Below the pieces are notes generated by a model. It saw only the letters and a program-made list of their open reading frames with translations. It did no database searches and had not been told where the DNA came from. From assembly GCF_003324525.1 (NCBI RefSeq), contig NZ_QGDC01000006.1, positions 124,001-188,000 on the forward strand: 64,000 nucleotides of DNA. Direction: 5' to 3'. How positions within the stretch are numbered: the first letter of the stretch is position 1; every line of letters begins with the position of its first letter. The translations under genes and the position numbers were made by a program. Source of the stretch: Mucilaginibacter hurinus (GTDB lineage Bacteria; Bacteroidota; Bacteroidia; Sphingobacteriales; Sphingobacteriaceae). This document shows, one piece after another, positions 33,077-42,486 of this stretch.

Positions 33077-34908
33077 TAGTCGGCATTAAAAGTCTGCATA
33101 TCTATTAGCTTACGATAAAGGCCGTTATGCTCAATCAGTTCGAGATGGCTGCCCTGCTCCACAACTACGCCGTCCTCAAGCACAACAATGATATCAGCGT
33201 TTTGTATGGTACTTAAACGGTGTGCTATAATAAGCGATGTGCGGTTCTTCATCAGGTTGTTAAGGGCATCCTGAACCAGTTTTTCTGATTCTGTATCAAG
33301 TGCCGAGGTAGCTTCATCAAGCAGCATGATTGGTGGATTGTTAAGCACCGCGCGGGCAATGCTTATGCGTTGTTTTTGACCGCCTGATAATTTTGAACCC
33401 CTGTCGCCTATGTTAGTATTGTAGCCATTATCGGTTTCCATAATAAAGTTATGAGCGTTGGCAATACGCGCGGCGGCTTCAACCTGTTCCGGGGTAACGT
33501 TACTTTTCCCGAAAGCTATATTATTGAATATAGTATCATTAAACAGGATGGATTCCTGGTTAACAAAACCTATCAGACTACGCAGGCTATCCGTTTTTAT
33601 GTTTTTAATATCCTGGCCGTCAAAAGTTACCCTTCCTGATGAGGGTTGGATAAATCGCGGCAACATATCCATTAAAGTAGATTTGCCGCCGCCTGAAGGT
33701 CCTACAAGTGCTATGCTTTTTCCTTTTGGCAAAGTTAAATTTACATTCTTCAAAACCTCGCGGTCGCCATATGCAAACGAAACATTTTCTAACCGGATTG
33801 CATCGCTGAAATCATTCACCTCAACGGCGTTCGCACTATCAGTGATGGCAGGCTTTTCATCAATCAAACCCAATATGCGTTCACCCGCGGCGAGGCCTGA
33901 GTGAATGGTGCTAAATGAGTCGCCAATGGCTTTAGCCGGCCGCATTAATTGTGAAAAAATACCTATGTAGGCGATGAATTGAGCTGCTTTAAGATCTGAT
34001 TGATTATGGATTACCTGGTACCCGCCATACAACACTATAAAAGTGATCATGGTGATGGATAAAACTTCGGATACCGGAGATGCAAGCTGCTGCCGTTTAG
34101 ACATGCTTTTAGTGATTTTTGAATAACGTACATTTTCCTCATCAAACCTGGTAGTGATAAAACCGGTAGCATTAAAAGCTTTTATAATTTTGATGCCAGA
34201 CAATGCTTCATCTAAGTAGCTCACCAAATTTGAATAGGAGTTTTGCGCCGCAATTGCCTGACTTTTTAAGCGTTTAACAATGCGCGCTATTATTAAACCG
34301 GCTACCGGCACAACCAATAAAGATATGAGGGTAAGTTTCACCGAGATGGCAAAAAGCGCTATCAAAAAGGCAATGAGTTGCAGCGGCTCTTTAAAAATAA
34401 CCTGCAGTGTACCTGTTACCGAATATTGCACTACCTGTACCTCGTTGGCTATCTTTGAAAGTATGTCGCCTTTACGCTCGTTGTTAAAAAAGCCGAGGTG
34501 TAACCGCATAACGTTACCAAATACCGCCCTGCGTATGTTAAGCAATGTGTGTATACGCAGGTTCTCCATAATCCGCTGCGCCAGGTACCTGAATAAATTA
34601 CCTAGTATAACAGCCACTATCATTACCACGCATACAAATTGCAGCGCCGCCCATTGGCCTTTGCTATTTACAAAATATTGCAGGTAATAATCAAACCAGC
34701 CTTTCAGGTTGAGAACAGACAGTCCGCTACCTGAGGGTTTTACGACTGTATTTTGTGAGTGAGCGTTAAATAGCGTATCAAGTAAAGGAATAAGCAGGGT
34801 TAAAACAGCGGTGCTAAAAAATACATATAAAATTGTGCATATAACATAAGGTATAGCAAACTTCTCAATAGGTTTAGCAAACGATAAAAGCCTGAAATAA
34901 GTCTTCAT
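33076..34908 (-). CDS. MsbA-like lipid/oligosaccharide ABC flippase
   Basis: A 610-residue exporter half with six membrane helices in residues 15-330 and a C-terminal ATPase: Walker A GPSGGGKSTLMD near 400, signature LSGGQKQRISIARA near 505, Walker B IMLLDEATSALD near 527. Context in a cluster of glycosyltransferases suggests that it flips lipid A-core or a lipid-linked glycan across the inner membrane. I do not give a symbol because several MsbA-like paralogues are usual in this phylum. It has a -7 box 17 bases upstream. Confidence 0.9.
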   Translation of the reverse strand: MKTYFRLLSFAKPIEKFAIPYVICTILYVFFSTAVLTLLIPLLDTLFNAHSQNTVVKPSGSGLSVLNLKGWFDYYLQYFVNSKGQWAALQFVCVVMIVAVILGNLFRYLAQRIMENLRIHTLLNIRRAVFGNVMRLHLGFFNNERKGDILSKIANEVQVVQYSVTGTLQVIFKEPLQLIAFLIALFAISVKLTLISLLVVPVAGLIIARIVKRLKSQAIAAQNSYSNLVSYLDEALSGIKIIKAFNATGFITTRFDEENVRYSKITKSMSKRQQLASPVSEVLSITMITFIVLYGGYQVIHNQSDLKAAQFIAYIGIFSQLMRPAKAIGDSFSTIHSGLAAGERILGLIDEKPAITDSANAVEVNDFSDAIRLENVSFAYGDREVLKNVNLTLPKGKSIALVGPSGGGKSTLMDMLPRFIQPSSGRVTFDGQDIKNIKTDSLRSLIGFVNQESILFNDTIFNNIAFGKSNVTPEQVEAAARIANAHNFIMETDNGYNTNIGDRGSKLSGGQKQRISIARAVLNNPPIMLLDEATSALDTESEKLVQDALNNLMKNRTSLIIAHRLSTIQNADIIVVLEDGVVVEQGSHLELIEHNGLYRKLIDMQTFNAD

Positions 34909-34925
34909 TAAATTTAAAAAGTTTA

Positions 34926-34933
34926 CAAAGCTA
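34926..34933 (-). promoter_or_regulatory. -7 promoter box for the flippase-DUF5672 operon
   Basis: On the minus strand TAGCTTTG, ending 17 bases before the ATG at 34908. Confidence 0.5.
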
Positions 34934-34944
34934 ATAGTAATATA

Positions 34945-36096
34945 CTAAATACTATCAGATATAAAAGGGTAATTAACCGCCAGAGATTGCCATACTCGTT
35001 CTACATCAATTTCATCAATGCACGGAAATGTCTGTTGCGGCGTAACCTGGTGCATGCATTCCCAGTTGCAATTATAGCAAGGCAGCTTTTGATAAATGCA
35101 AAAGGGCCCGTTATCAATTTCGCGGGGATACGGAACAAAGCGCCTGAAATGACCACCCCCGGTTATGCAGACAGAAGGAGTTGAAGTTGCTGCGGCAATA
35201 TGAATGGCGCTGCTGTCATTACCTATCACCAGTGCTGAAGATGCAATTAATGATACTAGTTCCGGTACAGTAGTTTTGCCTGTTATGTTAATTACGTTAT
35301 TGGCAGTGGTTAGTTTTGTTATAAGGTTATTAGCGCTTACCTCATTACTGCCACCTGCAATGTATATGGTTTGGCTGGTATAGCGGGTAAGTACATTGAT
35401 TAGTGCGGCAAATCTTTCAGGTTGCCAACCACGCTCCGGCAAACCAGCTCCCGGAAATATCAGTATACCTTTCCTTTTAACGACAGGAAGTTTAAAGTAA
35501 GGCTGTGTTAAATTAACCGGCTCGCCCAGCACCTTTTCAATAAAATACCTTGACCGGTGAAACTCGAAATATACTGACGATGGTAAGTTGATGAGTCGTG
35601 TGTAAAATTTGTCGGTCTTTATTTTGTACTTGCCGGGTATTCCTTCGGTATCACTATAAAAACCGATGATATGTTTAGCCGCGGTAAGTCCGGCAAAGCC
35701 ATCTGTGATAAAATTGCGTGTAGAGTTAGGGTTCAAAACAACCTCATAATTTCCTTTAAAAAGCTGCCAGCCTAGTCTTAGCACTATCCAAGGACTATAG
35801 TAAAGGTGGTTTGGCCTCGTAAAAATAAAGTTAGTTATATGGGTCGCGTCATGGTGGAGTGCCAGGTCGCGCCATATTTCGTTGCCAAGCAGATGTAGTT
35901 CGTGATTTTTAAATTTCCCTGAGTATTTAATCGTTTCAATAAAATTCCTGAATAATACATAGTCACCAATAGCATCAGCCTTAATAATCAGTAGCTTTTT
36001 TTTTGCGCCGCGAAAGCGGGCGAATAACCTGAATACGTAAGGTACTTTAAGTAACACAAATCGTGTTAACCTGAATAAATTTCGGTTAGCGGCCAT
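34945..36096 (-). CDS. Glycosyltransferase family 9 (heptosyltransferase-like)
   Basis: A 383-residue GT-B enzyme. The N-terminal basic stretch is followed by IIKADAIGDYVLFRNF near 36, the GT9 hallmark. The nucleotide-sugar side has IFPGAGLPERGWQPERF near 220, IYIAGGSNEV and VIGNDSSAIHIAAAT near 290. Near 340 there is an unusual Cys-rich piece, KLPCYNCNWECMHQ, seen in a subgroup of such enzymes. It probably adds a heptose or similar sugar to the lipopolysaccharide core. 36 bases lie between its stop and the flippase start. Confidence 0.88.
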   Translation of the reverse strand: MAANRNLFRLTRFVLLKVPYVFRLFARFRGAKKKLLIIKADAIGDYVLFRNFIETIKYSGKFKNHELHLLGNEIWRDLALHHDATHITNFIFTRPNHLYYSPWIVLRLGWQLFKGNYEVVLNPNSTRNFITDGFAGLTAAKHIIGFYSDTEGIPGKYKIKTDKFYTRLINLPSSVYFEFHRSRYFIEKVLGEPVNLTQPYFKLPVVKRKGILIFPGAGLPERGWQPERFAALINVLTRYTSQTIYIAGGSNEVSANNLITKLTTANNVINITGKTTVPELVSLIASSALVIGNDSSAIHIAAATSTPSVCITGGGHFRRFVPYPREIDNGPFCIYQKLPCYNCNWECMHQVTPQQTFPCIDEIDVERVWQSLAVNYPFISDSI

Positions 36097-36174
36097 TTAT
36101 ATCTGCCAATATTCGATTTTAATATTTTTACTTTGCATGGCATTTGCAAATATAGCATTAGCGCATCGTATAAC

Positions 36175-36882
36175 ATGGTAAGCTCTACACAGCATCAAAC
36201 CGTAACAATAATAATAGTTACTTACAACGCGGCAAGTACTTTGCAAACTTGTTTGGATAGTGTTTATATGCAGGCATATCCCGCGATTGAGCTTGTAGTA
36301 ATTGACGGTGGGAGCAACGATGGAACGGTGCGCATCCTTGAAGAAAATGCAAACCGTATACACTATTGGAAAAGTGAACACGATAATGGCATTTATGATG
36401 CGATGAACAAAGCGCTTAAAAAAGCTAACGGCGAGTGGATATATTTTTTAGGTGCGGACGATGAGTTACTGCCCGATTTTTCAAACATGTGCTTCGCCCT
36501 CACTGATAAGCATGCTATTTATTATGGTAGTGTGCTAACCAGGGGGCTGAAACCTCTGGGTAAAGTGTCAGATTATTATCTAGCTAAGCACGGCATTATA
36601 CAGCAATCTATAATTTACCCGAGCGTAGTATTTAAATGGCATAATTATAACCTTAAGTATCCTTCATCAGCTGATTTTGCACTAAATATGCAAACCTTTG
36701 GCGATAAACGTCTGCGCTGGCAGTACCTCGACTTTGTAATTGCTAAATTTTGTGATACCGGGGTGTCTGGTCATTCCCGGGATAAAATTTTTGAGAAAGA
36801 TAAACCCAGGTTAATACTAAAAAATTTCGGTTTTAAGTTCTGGCTGCGGTTTATGCTACGGAAATTAAGAGGCAGAGCTTAA
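36175..36882 (+). CDS. Glycosyltransferase family 2
   Basis: A 235-residue GT-A transferase. The start at 36175 gives MVSSTQHQTVTIIIVTYNAAS; an upstream ATG at 36133 adds 14 residues without pattern. Motifs: LVVIDGGSNDGTVRIL near 40, HDNGIYDAMNKAL near 66 and the metal-binding-like FLGADDELLPD near 90. It resembles WcaA/PglI-type enzymes. It is on the opposite strand from the neighbouring cluster genes and divergent from the GT9 gene by 78 bases. Confidence 0.9.
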   Translation: MVSSTQHQTVTIIIVTYNAASTLQTCLDSVYMQAYPAIELVVIDGGSNDGTVRILEENANRIHYWKSEHDNGIYDAMNKALKKANGEWIYFLGADDELLPDFSNMCFALTDKHAIYYGSVLTRGLKPLGKVSDYYLAKHGIIQQSIIYPSVVFKWHNYNLKYPSSADFALNMQTFGDKRLRWQYLDFVIAKFCDTGVSGHSRDKIFEKDKPRLILKNFGFKFWLRFMLRKLRGRA

Positions 36883-36884
36883 GT

Positions 36885-37946
36885 TTAGCCGTCTTGTAAA
36901 CAGTCTGTATACAGTTTTAAATATTGCTGTGCACTGGTGTCCCAATTATAGCGGCAGGCATGAGCCATTATTTTACCAGCCGGATTATCATCATAGTAAT
37001 GTTGTAAGCCGTTAATTAATGTCTGCTGCATGTCTTCCGGATCAAAACTATTAAAATAATAGGCAGCCTGGCCGGCTATTTCAGGTAACGAAGTGTGCGT
37101 GGAAGCAAAAACAGGTTTGCCAAAATGCATGGCTTCTATAACGGGTAAGCCAAAGCCTTCAGCTATAGAAGGAAATACAAACGCCTCACAGTTACTATAA
37201 TACCAGGTTTTGTCATCATCAGATACCGGTCCAGTGAGTTTAATCCTGTCGGCTACTCCAAACCGCGTGGCCTCTTGTATAATTCTGGCTTTGTAGGGCG
37301 TTTCGAGGCCTGAAATTACCAGCTCAAAATCATTGTTTACCAACAATGCCGGTAAAACGTGGAAGTTTTTTTTGGGCGAAAGGATACCGATGGCAAATAG
37401 AAATGGCGCAGACGGTTTATATAGCGGCTGATGGCCTGGTTTTAATTTTAGTTTATCAGCGCCGTTGTAAATAACACTTATTTTGTCGGCAATGTCCGGA
37501 AAATAATTTAGCACATCGTTTTTAGCGAATTCAGATATCGCGACTATTTTTTGGCACGGATAAATGCGTTCACCTAATTTCTTTAAATAGAGTTTAAGCT
37601 TATCAGCGCCTACGTTTTCATGTACCTGGTTAATGTCGTGGATTGTTATTATCTTTTTGCTTCCAAATACTTTTTTAGGCTTTAATCGCGACATCTGATC
37701 AGTGAAATGGAATAGGTCGGCCTTTTTTTTATTAATAAAAAAAAACTTATTGTATTTTTTTAAATAGGTTTTGTCTACAGCATCCGCGTCAAACTCAGTA
37801 GTTCCGGGATACAAAAAGTAATCCAGATCAAATCGCCCGGCATTGTTCCGTAAAATAGCTTTTCCCAAACTTTTTCCAAAATGGTACAACCCGGTGTTTG
37901 GATAACGCATGGCGTCAAATGTTATCAAAAGCCGATGCTTCTTCAT
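36885..37946 (-). CDS. Glycosyltransferase family 1/4
   Basis: A 353-residue GT-B transferase. The C-terminal donor domain is clear: FLFAIGILSPKKNFH near 185, RIKLTGPVSDDDKTWYYSNC near 232, and the E-x7-E motif in PSIAEGFGLPVIEAMHFGKPV near 258. The start codon overlaps the stop of the upstream GT9 gene by four bases (ATGA), so the two are translationally coupled. It transfers a sugar to a lipopolysaccharide or glycan intermediate; linkage not predictable. Confidence 0.9.
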   Translation of the reverse strand: MKKHRLLITFDAMRYPNTGLYHFGKSLGKAILRNNAGRFDLDYFLYPGTTEFDADAVDKTYLKKYNKFFFINKKKADLFHFTDQMSRLKPKKVFGSKKIITIHDINQVHENVGADKLKLYLKKLGERIYPCQKIVAISEFAKNDVLNYFPDIADKISVIYNGADKLKLKPGHQPLYKPSAPFLFAIGILSPKKNFHVLPALLVNNDFELVISGLETPYKARIIQEATRFGVADRIKLTGPVSDDDKTWYYSNCEAFVFPSIAEGFGLPVIEAMHFGKPVFASTHTSLPEIAGQAAYYFNSFDPEDMQQTLINGLQHYYDDNPAGKIMAHACRYNWDTSAQQYLKLYTDCLQDG

Positions 37947-38920
37947 TTTATCCAGTTATTTATAATTGCTGCCGCTGAAGCCGGGTGTATGTTGTTTAAG
38001 GTGCCGTTGTTACTTTCAAGGTATTGCGCCCGTGCTCCAATTGGCGCCCACCTTCCCGGATGGATAGGACGGGTGCGTGGAAACAGGCCAAGTGTATTTA
38101 TTCCTGTTGCGGCGGCTACATGTAACGGCCCGGTGCCTGCAGCCACAAGTCCATCGGAGAGCTTTATTAAGGTTAACAATTCTGTTAAATTGAGTTTGCC
38201 GGTTAAGTCATTAATGCCTATTGGCTGTTCGGTTATCCAATATTGTAACAAGGCACGTTCTTTTTCCGAACCTGTAATAATTATATTAATGGCTGGACTT
38301 AATAATTTAAATAATTCTGAATATTTATCAAGTGGCCATTCGGCCCCGCTTCCGTGCGATTTAGGATGAATAATCAGGTTGAATTTATCTTTTTTTAATA
38401 CATGCGCTATCGAAAAAGGGATATTGGCATCAGGCTCAAAAGCGTAAAATTTATGAACGTCCTTAAGTGGTAGTATCGGTATGCCAAACGGTTTCAATAA
38501 AGCCATATTTAACTGCGCCTCATGCAGATCGGAGTTTTTCCGGCTTAACTTTACAAGTTTATTACAAGTAAACCAGTGAAAAAACCTGTTTGTTGTTCCA
38601 ATTCGCCATTTTATTCCTGCTGCCTTGGTAAGATGTGCTACGTGCTTATTCGGGAATATATGTATAACTGCATCGAAGTTTTTTATTTGAAGCGCCTCTA
38701 TCTGTTCAGTTTTAGATAAGGCGGACAGTTCGTCATAATTGATAAAATAATCAACAGCTGTACAGGCGTTTATAACAGGTGCGGTATAGGTACGTCCTAA
38801 AAAAGAAATAGTGACTTCCGGAAAACGACTCTTCAAGTATCCGCACACAGGAAGCGTTAGCACTACATCGCCAATGGCATCTGTACGACTGATTAATATA
38901 TGGAAGTGTCCTTGTTTCAC
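37943..38920 (-). CDS. Glycosyltransferase family 9 (heptosyltransferase-like), second copy
   Basis: A 325-residue GT9 enzyme starting with GTG (MKQGHFHILISRTDAIGD). The hallmark RTDAIGDVVLTLPV is near 10; the donor site is shown by NLIIHPKSHGSGAEWPLDKY near 155, IIITGSEKERALL near 183 and AAGTGPLHVAAATG near 232. It is unlike the other GT9 in this cluster (no Cys-rich piece), so it probably adds a different sugar. First gene of a two-gene operon with a promoter box five bases before the start. Confidence 0.9.
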   Translation of the reverse strand: MKQGHFHILISRTDAIGDVVLTLPVCGYLKSRFPEVTISFLGRTYTAPVINACTAVDYFINYDELSALSKTEQIEALQIKNFDAVIHIFPNKHVAHLTKAAGIKWRIGTTNRFFHWFTCNKLVKLSRKNSDLHEAQLNMALLKPFGIPILPLKDVHKFYAFEPDANIPFSIAHVLKKDKFNLIIHPKSHGSGAEWPLDKYSELFKLLSPAINIIITGSEKERALLQYWITEQPIGINDLTGKLNLTELLTLIKLSDGLVAAGTGPLHVAAATGINTLGLFPRTRPIHPGRWAPIGARAQYLESNNGTLNNIHPASAAAIINNWIK

Positions 38921-38925
38921 TTGCT

Positions 38926-38933
38926 CAAAGTTA
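38926..38933 (-). promoter_or_regulatory. -7 promoter box directly in front of the second GT9 gene
   Basis: On the minus strand TAACTTTG, ending five bases before the GTG at 38920. A leaderless mRNA is predicted. Confidence 0.55.
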
Positions 38934-39046
38934 AAAATACCCTATAGTATTCCTAGCCTTGATTGATCAGAGAATTTAGCTTAATCGTAGTGGTATGAAT
39001 GTTACCTGAGTTGGTGTAACAGCAGGTCGTCTTATATGGCGGTTAT

Positions 39047-39925
39047 TTATGTTATAATACGATAGTTACGGTATTCGCCAATGCGCCAGCCGGTAAGCAT
39101 CTCTACAGCATGTAAAAACCTGCGGCGAAAATCCATGTGACTATTTCTATTTACCATTTCCAGGTCTAGCTGCCAATTAGAGCGGGCCACGCGCGACTGC
39201 ATTACCGCGGGATGGGTGCCCTTAAACAGAACAAGGTTGTCGGCATTTCCATAATCAAATTCTTGCTCGGTAACAGCTTTTTCATCAGCTACAAAATCAG
39301 GATTATAAAAACCTGTAAAATTTTGTCCTTTACTTATTAATCCTTTTGATGACTTTACCCAACCGTAGTGATAAATAAATGCATCAATAAGTTTAACGTT
39401 TAGCTTCCGGTTGTTCCATCTAAATCCCTGAGCGTCCCGATACGAGTGCACTGAAGGGTTATTTCGAACTATCCTGACCTCACGGCGATAGTACCGCCGC
39501 GAATGTGCATAATAATCAAAGGTGCCATAAAAATGAAGATATTTAAATAACAAACCCTCGACGTTCTTATCGTCAAGGTTGTCTACCATCGCTTTTTTTA
39601 TAACCGGGATATATTTTTCATGTACACATTCGTCGCCTTGTATGTAAAAAGCCCAGTCAGCGTCGGCTGATATTTGTGCAAAGGCTTTATCAGTTTCTAC
39701 TGCAAACACCGCTCCGTCTACACGTTGGTTATCATCCCAAACAGTATCGATTATTTTAATTTTTGGCGAGCCTATGTTTCTTACCAGGTCTGCTGTACCA
39801 TCGGTGCTATTTCCGACGGCAACAATAAATTCATCACAAAGGGGTAATATTGAAGTGATGGCCTCTACAATAGGGTAATCGTTTTTAACCGCGTTTCTTA
39901 TAAATGTAAATCCGGCAACTTTCAT
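39047..39925 (-). CDS. Glycosyltransferase family 2-like protein
   Basis: A 292-residue GT-A-like protein: MKVAGFTFIRNAVKNDYP, then DEFIVAVGNSTDGTADLV near 31, and the DxD-like GDECVHEKY near 97 preceded by DADWAFYIQ. C-terminal region with many aromatic and basic residues (YYAHSRRYYRREVRIV). It matches the family 2 subgroup often annotated as 'glycosyltransferase' in Bacteroidota lipopolysaccharide loci. It is separated by 126 bases from the GT9 gene downstream and may belong to the same cluster. Confidence 0.85.
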   Translation of the reverse strand: MKVAGFTFIRNAVKNDYPIVEAITSILPLCDEFIVAVGNSTDGTADLVRNIGSPKIKIIDTVWDDNQRVDGAVFAVETDKAFAQISADADWAFYIQGDECVHEKYIPVIKKAMVDNLDDKNVEGLLFKYLHFYGTFDYYAHSRRYYRREVRIVRNNPSVHSYRDAQGFRWNNRKLNVKLIDAFIYHYGWVKSSKGLISKGQNFTGFYNPDFVADEKAVTEQEFDYGNADNLVLFKGTHPAVMQSRVARSNWQLDLEMVNRNSHMDFRRRFLHAVEMLTGWRIGEYRNYRIIT

Positions 39926-40147
39926 TATGAATTCTTATAACCTGGGCAACCAGCATACAAAGCAGCTGAGCAACTGGTGTGTGAGTGTCCATTTTCATGC
40001 CTCATTAAACTGTAGCCATCATCAGCGATGCACAATGTTTATATGGCAATCACGACAAATATATAGTGTTGTACATGTCTAACTATATCTTTTAATAAAA
40101 TAAAGGCACTATACGGATATTTTTATTATTTTGTATAAACGGTAACA

Positions 40148-41044
40148 ATGGCAACGGAATTTGGCAATGGTCTTAATGGCAGTTATATTGATTTTAAATC
40201 AGTAGCGCGTGCATTAACCTTTGTAGAAAATGATTTGCCCGGGGCTGAAGAGCTGCTTAAAGGATTGCAGTTTAACACCAATACATTGGTTATTGGCATC
40301 ACCGGTCCCCCCGGTGCGGGTAAAAGTACGCTTGTAAACGGTTTAATACATGGTTTAACTGCTAAAGGCAGCAAAGTAGCCGTGCTGGCTATTGACCCTA
40401 CTTCACCATTTAATTTCGGCTCACTACTGGGCGACCGTATACGTATGGCAACGCACTTTACGCATCCCGACGTTTTTATCCGTTCACTTGCTACACGTGG
40501 TTCGTTAGGAGGGCTGTCTGTTAAAACTATTGAGATGACCGATGTGTTGCGCGCAGCTGGATTCAATTACATAATTGTTGAAACCGTTGGCGTGGGGCAG
40601 TCGGAGGTGGAAATTGCCGGGTTGGCAGATCTGACGCTGGTGGTGCTGGTACCTGAATCTGGCGATGAGATACAAAACATAAAATCAGGTTTGATGGAGA
40701 TAGCAGACGTATTCGTAGTGAATAAAGCTGATCGTGCTGACGCGACGCTGTTTGCCAATAATCTGAAAAAGATCGTACACCAAAAAGAGAGTAGTGTGGC
40801 CGTCATTTCAACAATAGCTTCGCAGGACGAGGGAATTGATGAACTTATCAATGTTGTGTTAAACTCATCCAAGCATAAAACTGACCGCCGCGAATTGTTA
40901 CTGACCGAAAAAGCCTACAGGTTGATACAGCAAAAGCGAATGGCGAATGTTGATAAACAATACCTAAAACAGCAGATTAGTGCACTAATGGCTAAAAAAG
41001 AGTTCAATTTGTATAATTTTGTAGACAATTTCGGTTCAATATAG
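40148..41044 (+). CDS. meaB: MeaB/ArgK family GTPase (methylmalonyl-CoA mutase chaperone)
   Basis: A 298-residue G3E-like GTPase. Walker A GPPGAGKSTLVNGL near 54, LAIDPTSPFNFGSLLGDRIRM near 80, IVETVGVGQSEVEIAG near 142 and the base-recognition motif VVNKADRAD near 190. The family protects and reloads B12-dependent methylmalonyl-CoA mutase. At 298 residues it is somewhat short of the roughly 330 of MeaB, missing mainly C-terminal length. No mutase gene is in the window. It meets the aminopeptidase gene tail to tail with three bases between stops. Confidence 0.9.
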   Translation: MATEFGNGLNGSYIDFKSVARALTFVENDLPGAEELLKGLQFNTNTLVIGITGPPGAGKSTLVNGLIHGLTAKGSKVAVLAIDPTSPFNFGSLLGDRIRMATHFTHPDVFIRSLATRGSLGGLSVKTIEMTDVLRAAGFNYIIVETVGVGQSEVEIAGLADLTLVVLVPESGDEIQNIKSGLMEIADVFVVNKADRADATLFANNLKKIVHQKESSVAVISTIASQDEGIDELINVVLNSSKHKTDRRELLLTEKAYRLIQQKRMANVDKQYLKQQISALMAKKEFNLYNFVDNFGSI

Positions 41045-41047
41045 TCG

Positions 41048-42337
41048 TCACGAATTCATAATTTGTTCTATTTCGTCAGCTTCAACAGGGATATCTGCCA
41101 TTAAATCAACATTGCCATCTGTTGTTATAAGGATATTGTTTTCAATCCGTATACCCAGACCTTCTTCCGGGATATATATTCCGGGTTCACAGGTAAGTAT
41201 GTTGCCGGCTTCAAAAGCTTTGTACCTGCTGGCAAAATCATGTACATCTAAGCCCAGGTGATGAGAAGTGCCATGCATAAAATACTTTTTGTATAAGGGA
41301 GTCCTGGCGTCTTGCTTATTTACCTCATGTTTGTTTAATAATCCGAGTTTGATAAGTTCATCAGTCATTATTTTACCCACTTCCTCGTGATATTCATTCC
41401 ATAAAGTGCCGGCAACCAGCAACTTTGTAGCAGCGCGCATAACCCTCAGTACTGCATTGTATACGTTGCGCTGCCTGGATGTAAACCGCCCGCTCACAGG
41501 GACCGAACGGCTCAGGTCAGCGTTGTAATTGGCATATTCGGCACCAAAGTCAAATAATATTACATCGCCCTCTCTGCATACCTGGTTGTTATCATTATAA
41601 TGCAATACAACTGCATTTTTTCCGGATGCTATAATTGGATTGTAGGCGTGGCCGGTAGCTCGCTGCCTGATAAACTCGTGTATGATTTCAGCTTCAATCT
41701 CGTATTCGGCAACTCCGGGCTTAACAAATTTAAGTACGCGCGTAAATGCATCCCGGGTTATCTGGCACGCCTTCCGTGTTAATTCAATTTCAATTGATGA
41801 TTTTATCGGCCGCAGGTCACGCATAATAGGTGCCGACCGTTCATAGTTATGTAGTGGATATTTTTCTTTTAACCTATTAAATAGCCGCAGATCCCGATAC
41901 GGTACCTCGTGTACGTAACGGTCATTCTCATTGGTATTTATATATATGTATTCAGCATAGGCGATTATGCTATGCAGGATAGCTTCATAATCATCAAGCC
42001 AATATACTGATTGTATACCTGAAGCGGCCCGCGCTTCAGGTATAGTGTACTTGTGACCTTCCCATATGGCAATATGTTCGCTTGTTTGTCTTAAAAAAAG
42101 TACTTCTTTGTACAAGTTATTAGGACAGTCCGGGAATAATAAGAGGATACTTTGTTCCTGATCGATGCCGGATAAATAGAAAAAGTCGGGATTTTGCTTA
42201 AAGATAAAAGCCTGATCGCCACTTCGCGGGAATTCGTCGTTGGCATTAAATAAAGCTAATGCTCCCGGTTTTAATCGGGAAACGAAATTTTTTCTATTTA
42301 AAGTAAATAGTTGATTATCAACAGGTAAATATTTCAT
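41048..42337 (-). CDS. Aminopeptidase P family (Xaa-Pro aminopeptidase)
   Basis: A 429-residue pita-bread-fold metallopeptidase cleaving the bond before proline at position 2. The N-terminal AMP_N domain (SRLKPGALALFNANDE) is followed by the catalytic domain with metal ligands in LFDFGAEYANYNADLSRSVP, HGTSHHLGLDVHD, CEPGIYIPEEGLGIRIENNI. No signal peptide, so cytoplasmic. Monocistronic. Confidence 0.93.
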   Translation of the reverse strand: MKYLPVDNQLFTLNRKNFVSRLKPGALALFNANDEFPRSGDQAFIFKQNPDFFYLSGIDQEQSILLLFPDCPNNLYKEVLFLRQTSEHIAIWEGHKYTIPEARAASGIQSVYWLDDYEAILHSIIAYAEYIYINTNENDRYVHEVPYRDLRLFNRLKEKYPLHNYERSAPIMRDLRPIKSSIEIELTRKACQITRDAFTRVLKFVKPGVAEYEIEAEIIHEFIRQRATGHAYNPIIASGKNAVVLHYNDNNQVCREGDVILFDFGAEYANYNADLSRSVPVSGRFTSRQRNVYNAVLRVMRAATKLLVAGTLWNEYHEEVGKIMTDELIKLGLLNKHEVNKQDARTPLYKKYFMHGTSHHLGLDVHDFASRYKAFEAGNILTCEPGIYIPEEGLGIRIENNILITTDGNVDLMADIPVEADEIEQIMNS

Positions 42338-42415
42338 CTTGAAGTGCTGTGGTGATAGTAATAAATGCGTTTTATTTGCGATTTACACTACAAATAATAA
42401 TTTTTGGAACAAAAT

Positions 42416-42449
42416 TTGGTATTCTTTTCAAACATAATTAGTATTTTTG
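42416..42449 (+). promoter_or_regulatory. Promoter of the OmpA-family gene
   Basis: TTTGG with TTG at 42416-42418, 23 bases, then TATTTTTG at 42442-42449; the leader of about 30 bases is very AT-rich without a Shine-Dalgarno sequence. Confidence 0.75.
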
Positions 42450-42486
42450 AAAAAAATCACAATTAAAATCGTTTAATCTTAAAACT

